A DNA stretch of 8,442 nt. Source: Betaproteobacteria bacterium. GTDB lineage: Bacteria > Pseudomonadota > Gammaproteobacteria > Burkholderiales > Burkholderiaceae_C. The position numbers and the translations under genes were made by a program. The notes below the pieces were generated by a model. It was given only the letters and a program-made list of their open reading frames with translations. It had not been told where the DNA came from and ran no database searches. Every line of letters starts with the position of its first letter. Position 1 is the stretch's first letter. Location of the stretch: assembly GCA_009927195.1 (NCBI GenBank), contig RFNL01000342.1, positions 1 through 8,442 of the forward strand, in the 5' to 3' direction. Shown in pieces: positions 1 through 6,070 of this stretch.

Positions 1-996
1 TTGGGGGCCATACCCGCCAGTGACCCCAAGTTTTTGGGCATGCTGGGCATGCACGGCACGATCGAGGCCAACAATGCCATGCAGCATTGCGATGTGCTGA
101 TTGCCATTGGTGCGCGGTTTGACGATCGGGTCATCGGCAACCCCAAGCACTTTGCCCAAAACGAGCGCAAGATTGTCCACATCGACATCGACCCATCCAG
201 CATTTCCAAGCGGGTCAAGGTGGACGTGCCCATCGTGGGCGATGTCAAAGATGTGCTCACCGAACTGATCAACCTGATCGCCGAGTCCAAAACCAAAGTC
301 GACGCCAAAGCATTGGCCGATTGGTGGACCACTGTGGAAGGCTGGCGTTCTCGCCAGTGCCTGAGTTATGACCGGGGCAACAAAGACGTGATCAAGCCTC
401 AGTTTGTGGTCGAAACACTTTGGAACATGACCAAGGATGTGGAGGCCTACATCACCTCTGATGTGGGTCAGCACCAAATGTGGGCGGCCCAGTATTACCG
501 CTTCGACCAACCCCGGCGCTGGATCAATTCTGGTGGACTGGGCACCATGGGTGTGGGCATCCCCTATGCCATGGGCATCAAATTGGCCAAGCCCGAGAGC
601 GAGGTGTATTGCATCACCGGCGAAGGATCGGTGCAGATGTGCATTCAAGAGTTGTCAACCTGTTTGCAGTACAACACGCCGATCAAGATCATGGCCTTGA
701 ACAATCGCTATCTGGGGATGGTGCGGCAATGGCAAGAGATCGAGTACTCGGGCCGCTACAGCCACAGTTACATGGATGCGCTGCCCAATTTTGTCAAACT
801 CGCCGAGTCCTACGGCCATGTGGGCTTGTTGATTGAGCGTCCGCAAGACGTGGAGGGCGCTTTGATCGAGGCGCGCAAGCTCAAGGACCGCACGGTGTTC
901 ATGGACTTTCGCACCGACCCGACCGAAAACGTATTCCCTATGGTGCAAGCTGGCAAGGGCATCACCGAAATGCTGCTGGGCAGCGAGGACTTATAA
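1..996 (+). CDS. ilvI: Acetolactate synthase large subunit, 3' part (5' end outside window)
   Basis: The product is the catalytic subunit of acetohydroxyacid synthase. This thiamine-diphosphate enzyme joins two pyruvates to acetolactate (valine/leucine branch) or pyruvate and 2-oxobutyrate to acetohydroxybutyrate (isoleucine branch). The visible 331 residues cover the central TPP-enzyme domain (about 1-100, with IAIGARFDDRV) and the C-terminal TPP-binding domain (about 140-300). The cofactor motif reads ITGEGSVQMCIQEL and is followed by ALNNRYLGMVRQWQ, so the usual Gly-Asp-Gly is Gly-Glu-Gly here (Glu at codon 622-624). From memory this occurs in other betaproteobacterial IlvI proteins. The first in-window codon, TTG, is an internal Leu and not a start. 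About 260 N-terminal residues, including the catalytic Glu region, lie upstream. The tail MVQAGKGITEMLLGSEDL is the family's normal C-terminus. The naming ilvI versus ilvB is a convention. Identification is firm. Confidence 0.96.
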   Translation: MGAIPASDPKFLGMLGMHGTIEANNAMQHCDVLIAIGARFDDRVIGNPKHFAQNERKIVHIDIDPSSISKRVKVDVPIVGDVKDVLTELINLIAESKTKVDAKALADWWTTVEGWRSRQCLSYDRGNKDVIKPQFVVETLWNMTKDVEAYITSDVGQHQMWAAQYYRFDQPRRWINSGGLGTMGVGIPYAMGIKLAKPESEVYCITGEGSVQMCIQELSTCLQYNTPIKIMALNNRYLGMVRQWQEIEYSGRYSHSYMDALPNFVKLAESYGHVGLLIERPQDVEGALIEARKLKDRTVFMDFRTDPTENVFPMVQAGKGITEMLLGSEDL

Positions 997-1149
997 GGCT
1001 TGTCGCGCCTGATTGCGCAGACCCAAATTCCATCAACCCCGAGAAGAATCTATTGCCCGCCAACTTTGCCGGTTACCGCTGGCAGACGAGGGCGGTGACA
1101 CCCCAGCAATCCTATTTGCGGCGGTGTTTGAGCGAAAAGAGGAATCCCC
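997..1149 (+). other. 153-nt ilvI-ilvH spacer with a possible nested hairpin
   Basis: This is a long gap for two subunits of one enzyme in one operon. By hand, CCGCC (1057-1061) pairs with GGCGG (1091-1095). Inside it, 1067-1072 pairs with 1079-1084 (6 bp with one G-U, loop of 6 nt). No T tract follows, so it is not an intrinsic terminator. No convincing ORF or promoter was found. The end carries the ilvH ribosome binding site AGAGGA at 1138-1143. The spacer could be a processing or stabilising structure, or simply untranslated filler. Confidence 0.3.
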
Positions 1150-1641
1150 ATGAAACACATTATTTCTGTCTTATTGGAAAACGAACCTGGCGCTTTGTCC
1201 CGGGTGGTGGGCCTGTTCTCGGCCCGTGGTTACAACATCGAGTCATTGTCGGTGGCCCCTACCGAAGACCCCAGTTTGTCGCGCATGACGCTGCAAACGG
1301 TGGGTTCGGACGATGTGATCGAGCAAATCACCAAGCACTTGAACCGGTTGATTGAGGTGGTCAAAGTGGTGGACCTGACCGAAGGCGGCTACACCGAACG
1401 CGAACTGATGATGGTCAAGGTGCGCGCAGTAGGCAAAGAGCGCGAAGAAATGAAGCGCATGGCCGATATTTTCAGGGGCCGCATCATCGATGTGACCGAC
1501 AAAAGCTACACCATTGAAGTCACTGGCGACCAGTCGAAAAACGACGCTTTTTTAGAAGCCTTGGAACGCTCGGCCATTTTGGAAACCGTGCGCACGGGTG
1601 CCTGCGGCATTGGCCGTGGTGAACGTGTGTTGCGTGTTTGA
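1150..1641 (+). CDS. ilvH: Acetolactate synthase small (regulatory) subunit
   Basis: This is the regulatory subunit of acetohydroxyacid synthase. It binds the large subunit, raises its activity and carries valine feedback inhibition. The 163 residues match the usual length. An N-terminal ACT domain spans about residues 3-77 (SVLLENEPGALSRVVGLFS, then RGYNIESLSVAPTEDPSLSR). A C-terminal small-subunit domain spans about 83-157 (FRGRIIDVTDKSYTIEVTG). Asn11, Gly14 and Asn29, positions linked to valine sensitivity in the E. coli homologue, are all present, so a valine-responsive enzyme is inferred. The ATG is chosen because AGAGGA lies 6 nt upstream and the protein aligns from Met1. It follows ilvI after a 153-nt spacer and precedes ilvC by 43 nt, consistent with a shared transcript. 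Confidence 0.97.
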   Translation: MKHIISVLLENEPGALSRVVGLFSARGYNIESLSVAPTEDPSLSRMTLQTVGSDDVIEQITKHLNRLIEVVKVVDLTEGGYTERELMMVKVRAVGKEREEMKRMADIFRGRIIDVTDKSYTIEVTGDQSKNDAFLEALERSAILETVRTGACGIGRGERVLRV

Positions 1642-1684
1642 TGCACTCAACCCTTTCCCAACCCTTTTTCACCCAGGAGAAAAC

Positions 1685-2701
1685 ATGAAGGTTTACTACG
1701 ACAAAGACTGTGACTTGAGCATCATCAAGGGCAAGACTGTGGCCATCATCGGTTACGGCTCGCAAGGTCATGCCCATGCGCAAAACCTCAACGACAGCGG
1801 CGTCAAGGTGTTGGTGGGTCTGCGTCCTGGCGGTGCCAGTTGGAACAAGGTTGAAAAAGCCGGCCTCAAAGTGGCCGCTGTTGCCGACGCGGTCAAAGCC
1901 GCCGATGTGGTGATGATTTTGTTGCCCGACGAGCAAATTGCCAGCGTCTACAGCAACGATGTGGAACCCAACATCCAAAAAGGTGCGTCCTTGGCCTTTG
2001 CCCACGGTTTCAATGTGCACTACAACCAAGTGGTGCCGCGTGCCGATTTGGACGTGTGGATGGTCGCCCCCAAGGCGCCTGGCCACACCGTGCGCTCCAC
2101 CTATGTCCAAGGCGGTGGTGTGCCCCATTTGGTGGCCGTGCACCAAGACTGCAGCGGCAAAGCGCGTGACATGGCGCTGAGCTATGCCATGGCCAACGGT
2201 GGTGGTAAGGCCGGCATCATCGAAACCAATTTCCGCGAAGAAACCGAAACCGATTTGTTTGGCGAGCAAACCGTTTTGTGTGGTGGCGCGGTCGAACTCA
2301 TCAAGACCGGTTATGAAATCTTGGTTGAGGCCGGTTACTCCCCCGAAATGGCTTACTTTGAATGCCTGCACGAACTCAAACTCATTGTTGACTTGATTTA
2401 CGAGGGCGGCATTGCCAACATGAACTATTCGATTTCCAACAACGCGGAATTCGGTGAGTATGTGACTGGCCCCGAGGTCATCAACGACCAGTCGCGCGCT
2501 GCAATGCGCAAAGCCCTGGAGCGCATCCAAAACGGCGAATATGCCAAGGCCTTCATTTTGGAAGGCCGCACTGGCTACCCCAGCATGACCGCGCGTCGCC
2601 GCTTGACCGAGGACCACTCGATCGAAAAAGTGGGTTCCCAACTGCGCTCCATGATGCCTTGGATTTCCAAGAACAAACTGGTGGACAAAACCCGCAATTG
2701 A
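1685..2701 (+). CDS. ilvC: Ketol-acid reductoisomerase (NADP+)
   Basis: This enzyme isomerises and reduces acetolactate or acetohydroxybutyrate to the dihydroxyacids of valine and isoleucine synthesis, using NADPH and Mg2+. The 338 residues fit the short class I form. The N-terminal Rossmann domain shows GKTVAIIGYGSQGHAHA (Gly23-Tyr-Gly-Ser-Gln-Gly28) and LLPDEQ, followed by FAHGFNVHY. The all-helical C-terminal domain has the metal-binding NFREETETDLFGEQ and ECLHELKLIVDLIYEGG. The frame stays open upstream to 1598 inside ilvH. ATG 1685 is chosen because AGGAGA (1675-1680) sits 4 nt before it and MKVYYDKD is the family's normal N-terminus. It is the last gene of the ilvI-ilvH-ilvC block, with a probable terminator directly downstream. 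Confidence 0.98.
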   Translation: MKVYYDKDCDLSIIKGKTVAIIGYGSQGHAHAQNLNDSGVKVLVGLRPGGASWNKVEKAGLKVAAVADAVKAADVVMILLPDEQIASVYSNDVEPNIQKGASLAFAHGFNVHYNQVVPRADLDVWMVAPKAPGHTVRSTYVQGGGVPHLVAVHQDCSGKARDMALSYAMANGGGKAGIIETNFREETETDLFGEQTVLCGGAVELIKTGYEILVEAGYSPEMAYFECLHELKLIVDLIYEGGIANMNYSISNNAEFGEYVTGPEVINDQSRAAMRKALERIQNGEYAKAFILEGRTGYPSMTARRRLTEDHSIEKVGSQLRSMMPWISKNKLVDKTRN

Positions 2702-2711
2702 TGGTGTCTTT

Positions 2712-2758
2712 ACCGCGCACAAAGGCCACCCGGTTGGTCTTTGCGTTGGTGTTTTTTT
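2712..2758 (+). terminator. Probable intrinsic terminator after ilvC
   Basis: AAAGGCCA (2721-2728) pairs with TGGTCTTT (2735-2742) around a 6-nt loop, with one G-U pair. The stem extends imperfectly outward (C2720-G2743, C2718-G2745, ACC 2712-2714 with GGT 2748-2750). Seven T follow at 2752-2758. It starts 11 nt after the ilvC stop and would insulate ilvI-ilvH-ilvC from psd-pssA. The outer stem is imperfect, so strength is uncertain. Confidence 0.55.
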
Positions 2759-2776
2759 CAGCGATACATTGAGTTC

Positions 2777-3436
2777 ATGGCATCCAATTCATACCCGCAT
2801 CCCATCTTGGCCCGCGAGGGTTGGCCCTTCATCTTGCTGGCCTTGGCCATGGCAGTGGGCACACATGCCAGCCTGGGTTGGGCATGGGCTTTGCCATTTG
2901 ATGTGATCTTGGTGTTTGTGGTTCAGTTTTTTCGCGATCCTGCGCGCACCATTCCCGATTTGCCCAATGCAGTGTTGTCGCCCGCAGATGGGCGCATTGT
3001 GAAAATCGAAAAGGCATTTGACCCTTTTGCCCAGCGCGAGGCCATCTTGGTCAGCGTGTTCATGAATGTGTTCAATGTGCACAGCAATCGCTCCAGCGTC
3101 AACGGCGTGGTGCGCAGCGTGAACTACTTTCCCGGCTTATTTGTCAATGCCGATTTGGACAAGGCTTCGACCGAAAACGAGCGCAATGCCCTGGTCATCG
3201 ATGCCCAAATTGCGGGGGCGCAACACACCGTCACCTTGGTGCAAGTGGCTGGGTTGATCGCACGGCGCATCCTTTGCTATGTGCAAGCCGGTCAGGTGTT
3301 GCAAAAGGGCGAGCGTTACGGCTTTATCCGTTTTGGCTCGCGGGTGGATGTGTACTTGCCTTTGAGCGCGCAGGTATTGGTTGCGCCCGGTGACAAGGTG
3401 TCGGCCACGCTCTCTCCTTTGGCCACGGTGGGCTGA
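2777..3436 (+). CDS. psd: Phosphatidylserine decarboxylase proenzyme, short form
   Basis: A membrane-associated pyruvoyl enzyme that decarboxylates phosphatidylserine to phosphatidylethanolamine. From ATG 2777 it has 219 residues, as expected for the short Psd type. A hydrophobic hairpin (about residues 16-57) anchors it, followed by FFRDP. The family motifs are SPADG (Asp71) and NVFNVHSNRSS (His102), plus RFGSRVDVYLP, where self-cleavage between Gly187 and Ser188 makes the pyruvoyl group and splits beta and alpha chains. The frame is open further upstream to a TTG at 2741, but that adds MRWCFFQRYIEF and lies within the terminator, so ATG 2777 is preferred. The ribosome binding site is poor (GAG 2771-2773). 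A weak TTGCGT (2741-2746) / TACATT (2765-2770) pair could drive a very short leader. pssA follows after 22 nt. Confidence 0.95.
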   Translation: MASNSYPHPILAREGWPFILLALAMAVGTHASLGWAWALPFDVILVFVVQFFRDPARTIPDLPNAVLSPADGRIVKIEKAFDPFAQREAILVSVFMNVFNVHSNRSSVNGVVRSVNYFPGLFVNADLDKASTENERNALVIDAQIAGAQHTVTLVQVAGLIARRILCYVQAGQVLQKGERYGFIRFGSRVDVYLPLSAQVLVAPGDKVSATLSPLATVG

Positions 3437-3458
3437 TCGCTCTGTGGCCCAAAACCCC

Positions 3459-4259
3459 ATGAGCGAGCCCACCGACAAAGCCGACGAAGCGCTCCCCCGC
3501 CCGCGCAAGGGCATTTACGTGCTGCCCAATTTGTTCACCTTGGCGGCATTGTTTGGCGGGTTTTATGCCATTGTGATGGCGATGAACAACCACTTCGATC
3601 TGGCGGCCATGGGTGTGTTTTGTGCCATGGTCCTCGACAGTTTGGATGGCCGCGTGGCCCGCATGACCAACACCCAAAGTGCGTTTGGCGAGCAAATGGA
3701 CTCTTTGGCCGACATGGTTTCATTTGGCGCTGCACCCGCCCTCATTGCTTATGAGTGGTCGCTCAAAGGCCTGGGCCGTTGGGGATGGGTGGCTGCTTTT
3801 GTGTATTGCGCATGCGCAGCATTGCGCTTGGCGCGCTTCAACGTCAACACCTCGGTGGTGGACAAGCGCTACTTCCAAGGTTTGCCGTCGCCTGCTGCGG
3901 CCGCGCTGGTCATGGGCTACATCTGGATCATGACCGAGATGCAATGGATGGATGCCGGCATCACCTGGGTGATGTTTGCGGTTTGCTTGTTTTCGGGCTT
4001 GACCATGGTCACCAATTTGCCCTACTACAGCTTCAAAGACCTGCAAATGAAAAAAAGCGTGCCTTTTGCGGCCATAGTTTTGTTGGCCTTGATCATTGCC
4101 GTCATCAACATCCACCCGCCCTTGGTGTTGTTCGCCTTGTTTGTGATGTATGGCTTGAGCGGTTACACGGTTTATGCGTATCGCAAGGCCAAAGGCGTGC
4201 AAACAAGCGTCATCAGCACCTCGACCGATGAGCCCGATGAAAAAGGGCTGCACAACTGA
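3459..4259 (+). CDS. pssA: CDP-diacylglycerol--serine O-phosphatidyltransferase
   Basis: An integral membrane enzyme that transfers phosphatidyl from CDP-diacylglycerol to serine, giving the phosphatidylserine used by Psd. From ATG 3459 it has 266 residues. The CDP-alcohol phosphatidyltransferase signature is complete: Asp60, Asp63-Gly64, Ala67-Arg68, Gly77, Asp81 and Asp85 (DSLDGRVAR, then FGEQMDSLAD). Several hydrophobic segments follow (around YVLPNLFTLAALFGGFYAIV, WVAAFVYCACAAL, ITWVMFAVCLFSGL, AAIVLLALIIAVI and LVLFALFVMYGL). This is the subclass II, integral-membrane PssA, not the phospholipase-D-like E. coli type. Start choice is not decided by a ribosome binding site: none is obvious before ATG 3459 or before an in-frame GTG at 3444. 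ATG gives the usual N-terminus, and coupling to psd translation is plausible. Its 3' end overlaps the presumed leuA leader promoter. Confidence 0.95.
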   Translation: MSEPTDKADEALPRPRKGIYVLPNLFTLAALFGGFYAIVMAMNNHFDLAAMGVFCAMVLDSLDGRVARMTNTQSAFGEQMDSLADMVSFGAAPALIAYEWSLKGLGRWGWVAAFVYCACAALRLARFNVNTSVVDKRYFQGLPSPAAAALVMGYIWIMTEMQWMDAGITWVMFAVCLFSGLTMVTNLPYYSFKDLQMKKSVPFAAIVLLALIIAVINIHPPLVLFALFVMYGLSGYTVYAYRKAKGVQTSVISTSTDEPDEKGLHN

Positions 4260-4277
4260 AGCCAAGCCTGTGATAAG
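4249..4277 (+). promoter_or_regulatory. Putative sigma-70 promoter of the leuA leader
   Basis: TGCACA (4249-4254, 4 of 6 to consensus) is followed after 17 nt by GATAAG (4272-4277, 4 of 6). A TG sits one base before it (4269-4270), giving an extended -10. The predicted transcript start, near 4284, is only about 3 nt before the leader ATG. The element lies across the pssA stop codon. It was found by eye; neither hexamer is strong. Confidence 0.4.
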
Positions 4278-4283
4278 CTGTTG

Positions 4284-4327
4284 CCCATGGACATCACCCG
4301 CTTGCTACTGCTACTGTGCGCCATGGG
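4284..4327 (+). promoter_or_regulatory. Proposed attenuator pause hairpin (1:2)
   Basis: CCCATGG (4284-4290) is perfectly complementary to CCATGGG (4321-4327), 7 bp enclosing the whole Leu run. A second short pairing, CGC 4299-4301 with GCG 4318-4320, is possible inside. The left arm contains the leader start codon. A ribosome stalled on the Leu codons would break this stem and free the downstream arm. Pairing was found by eye, without free-energy calculation. Confidence 0.5.
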
Positions 4328-4340
4328 GCGGAGTGGGTAG
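4287..4340 (+). CDS. leuL: leu operon leader peptide (17 aa, five consecutive Leu)
   Basis: This ORF of 17 codons plus TAG encodes MDITRLLLLLCAMGRSG. Its five consecutive leucine codons (4302-4316) read TTG CTA CTG CTA CTG. CTA appears to be rare: I see no in-frame CTA among the Leu codons of leuA. The ORF ends 18 nt before a strong intrinsic terminator that precedes leuA. This is the classical attenuation layout: scarcity of Leu-tRNA stalls the ribosome on the Leu run, the alternative structure forms and leuA is transcribed. No Shine-Dalgarno sequence precedes the ATG, in keeping with a nearly leaderless transcript. The peptide itself probably has no function beyond being translated. The symbol leuL is used by analogy with enterobacterial leu leaders. 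Confidence 0.88.
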   Translation: MDITRLLLLLCAMGRSG

Positions 4341-4372
4341 TGCACGCGCATTCCATTCAAGGCCCGTACGCC
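4327..4372 (+). promoter_or_regulatory. Proposed antiterminator pairing (2:3)
   Basis: GGCG (4327-4330) pairs with CGCC (4369-4372). After a small internal loop, 4333-4338 pairs with 4362-4367 (three G-C and three G-U pairs). This consumes the 5' arm of the terminator, so the two structures exclude each other. The 5' strand overlaps the end and stop codon of the leader ORF, so a ribosome that finishes the leader would block it. This is a hand-drawn fold, and alternatives such as TGCGC 4317-4321 with GCGCA 4346-4350 exist. Confidence 0.4.
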
Positions 4373-4396
4373 AGTGCTACGGGCCTTTTGTTTTTT
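4359..4396 (+). terminator. leuA attenuator: intrinsic terminator
   Basis: A perfect 10-bp stem joins AAGGCCCGTA (4359-4368) and TACGGGCCTT (4378-4387) around a 9-nt loop, followed by TTG and six T (4388-4396). It lies between the Leu-rich leader ORF and leuA. It is also the first clear terminator downstream of psd-pssA, so it may serve as the end of that transcript too. Confidence 0.9.
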
Positions 4397-4427
4397 GCGA
4401 TGATTTTTCTTGAACAGGAGCGGCGAC

Positions 4428-5966
4428 ATGAGCGACCGATTGATCATTTTTGACACCACATTACGCGACGGTGAGCAGTCTCCAGGCGCCTCCATGACCA
4501 GGGACGAGAAACTGCGCATTGCGCGCCAGCTTGAGCGGCTCAAGGTCGACGTGATCGAGGCCGGTTTTGCCGCCAGCTCCAACGGCGACTTTGAGGCGGT
4601 GCAAGCCATTGCCAATGCCATCAAAGATTCAACGGTGTGCTCTTTGGCCCGTGCCAATGACCGGGATATTTCCCGCTCCGCCGAAGCCCTCAAAGGGGCC
4701 AGGCGTGCGCGCATCCACACGTTTATTGCCACGTCCAATTTGCACATGGAGAAAAAGCTGCGCATGTCGCCCGATCAGGTGTTCGAGCAAGCCCGTCAAT
4801 CGGTGCGCTTTGCCCGCAACCTGCTCGACGACATCGAGTTCAGCCCCGAGGACGGCTACCGCAGCGACATGGACTTTTTATGCCGGGTTTTAGAGGCCGT
4901 CATCCATGAGGGGGCCACCACCATCAACGTGCCCGACACCGTGGGCTATGCCATCCCTGAGTTGTATGGTGAGTTCATTCGCAGCTTGCGCGAGCGCATC
5001 CCCAACAGCGACAAAGCCATTTGGTCGGTGCATTGCCACAACGACTTGGGGATGGCCGTGGCCAATTCATTGGCAGGGGTCAAGATCGGTGGTGCGCGCC
5101 AAGTGGAATGCACCATCAACGGCCTGGGCGAGCGGGCGGGCAATTGTTCGCTGGAGGAGGTGGTCATGGCAGTCAAAACCCGGCGCGATTACTTTGGCTT
5201 GGATTGCGGTGTGGATGCACGCCATATCTTGGCGGCCAGCCGCATGGTGAGCCAAACCACGGGTTTTGTGGTCCAACCCAACAAAGCCGTGGTGGGAGCC
5301 AATGCTTTCGCGCATGCATCAGGCATTCACCAAGATGGGGTGCTCAAGGCGCGTGACACCTACGAAATCATGCGTGCCGAAGACGTGGGCTGGAGCGCCA
5401 ATAAATTGGTGCTGGGCAAACTCAGCGGGCGCAATGCCTTCAAACAGCGCTTGTTGGACTTGGGCGTGGAGATGGAGTCCGAGGCCGACATCAATGCCGC
5501 TTTTGCGCGCTTCAAAGAGTTGGCCGATCGCAAAAGCGATATCTTTGACGAAGATATTTTGGCCCTGGTCAGCGAAGAAAACACCCTCCAAGGCGACGAT
5601 GCCTACGGCTTTGTGTCTTTGGCCCAGCACAGCGAGACCGGCGAGCGCCCTCAGGCCAAAGTGGTGTTCACCGTGCATGGCAAAGAAGTGCATGGCCAAT
5701 CCGATGGCAATGGCCCTGTCGATGCATCCCTCAAGGCCATAGAGAGCCATGTGAAGAGCGGTGCTGAAATGGTGCTTTACTCGGTCAATGCCATCAGTGG
5801 TTCCACCGAAAGCCAAGGCGAGGTTACCGTGCGTTTGCAAAACAGTGGTCGGGTGGTCAATGGCGTCGGGTCAGACCCCGACATCGTGGTGGCCTCGGCA
5901 AAAGCTTACTTGAGTGCACTCAATAAGCTGCAAAGCAAGGCCGATCGCGTGGCCGCCCAGGGCTGA
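4428..5966 (+). CDS. leuA: 2-isopropylmalate synthase
   Basis: First committed enzyme of leucine synthesis: it condenses acetyl-CoA with 2-oxoisovalerate to 2-isopropylmalate. The 512 residues fit the common bacterial form. The TIM-barrel catalytic domain (about 1-275) starts with FDTTLRDGEQSPGA (metal ligand Asp14) and contains VHCHNDLGMAVANS (His202, His204) and NGLGERAGNCSLEE (Asn239). HASGIHQDG (296-304) follows in the linker. The C-terminal LeuA dimer domain (about 385-500) binds leucine for feedback inhibition and includes VHGQSDGNGPVDASLKAIE and a GSDPDIVVAS stretch. ATG 4428 is chosen because AGGAG (4416-4420) lies 7 nt upstream. The frame is open to a TTG at 4410, but that would place the Shine-Dalgarno sequence inside the gene. 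Expression is probably set by the leader attenuator just upstream. No clear terminator follows. Confidence 0.98.
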   Translation: MSDRLIIFDTTLRDGEQSPGASMTRDEKLRIARQLERLKVDVIEAGFAASSNGDFEAVQAIANAIKDSTVCSLARANDRDISRSAEALKGARRARIHTFIATSNLHMEKKLRMSPDQVFEQARQSVRFARNLLDDIEFSPEDGYRSDMDFLCRVLEAVIHEGATTINVPDTVGYAIPELYGEFIRSLRERIPNSDKAIWSVHCHNDLGMAVANSLAGVKIGGARQVECTINGLGERAGNCSLEEVVMAVKTRRDYFGLDCGVDARHILAASRMVSQTTGFVVQPNKAVVGANAFAHASGIHQDGVLKARDTYEIMRAEDVGWSANKLVLGKLSGRNAFKQRLLDLGVEMESEADINAAFARFKELADRKSDIFDEDILALVSEENTLQGDDAYGFVSLAQHSETGERPQAKVVFTVHGKEVHGQSDGNGPVDASLKAIESHVKSGAEMVLYSVNAISGSTESQGEVTVRLQNSGRVVNGVGSDPDIVVASAKAYLSALNKLQSKADRVAAQG

Positions 5967-6026
5967 TGCGTTGACGGGCAACCAGGCCGTTTGTTGACTT
6001 GATGAATCTTTTACAAGTCTTTGATC

Positions 6027-6054
6027 TTGTGAAATTATTTTTCTTTGTTAGACT
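6027..6054 (+). promoter_or_regulatory. Possible promoter of pbpG
   Basis: TTGTGA (6027-6032) and TAGACT (6049-6054) are separated by 16 nt in an AT-rich stretch, each 4 of 6 to the sigma-70 consensus. A transcript start near 6061 would lie 10 nt before ATG 6071. The rest of the 104-nt leuA-pbpG gap holds two TTGAC copies (5971, 5994) without convincing partners. Confidence 0.35.
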
Positions 6055-6070
6055 CTGGTTTTCCAGATCT

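Noticed and set aside
1..3. TTG at the window start as the start of ilvI
   Set aside because: The protein begins in the middle of the family's sequence; the codon is an internal Leu and the gene is cut by the window edge.
1520..2722. A 400-codon open frame on the minus strand opposite ilvC
   Set aside because: It is a shadow of the strongly biased ilvC codons; the translation is His/Gly-rich without any recognisable family, and no ribosome binding site or promoter supports it.
3720..4265. Open frame on the minus strand opposite pssA
   Set aside because: The pssA frame carries the complete CDP-alcohol phosphatidyltransferase signature; the antisense product has no membrane or known-domain pattern.
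5974..5995. ACGG/CCGT inverted repeat with some T after leuA, as a possible leuA terminator
   Set aside because: Only 4 bp of stem and an interrupted T stretch; too weak to call.
5971..5999. Two TTGAC motifs as -35 boxes for pbpG
   Set aside because: No acceptable -10 at 16-18 nt from either copy; the TTGTGA/TAGACT pair closer to the gene is better.
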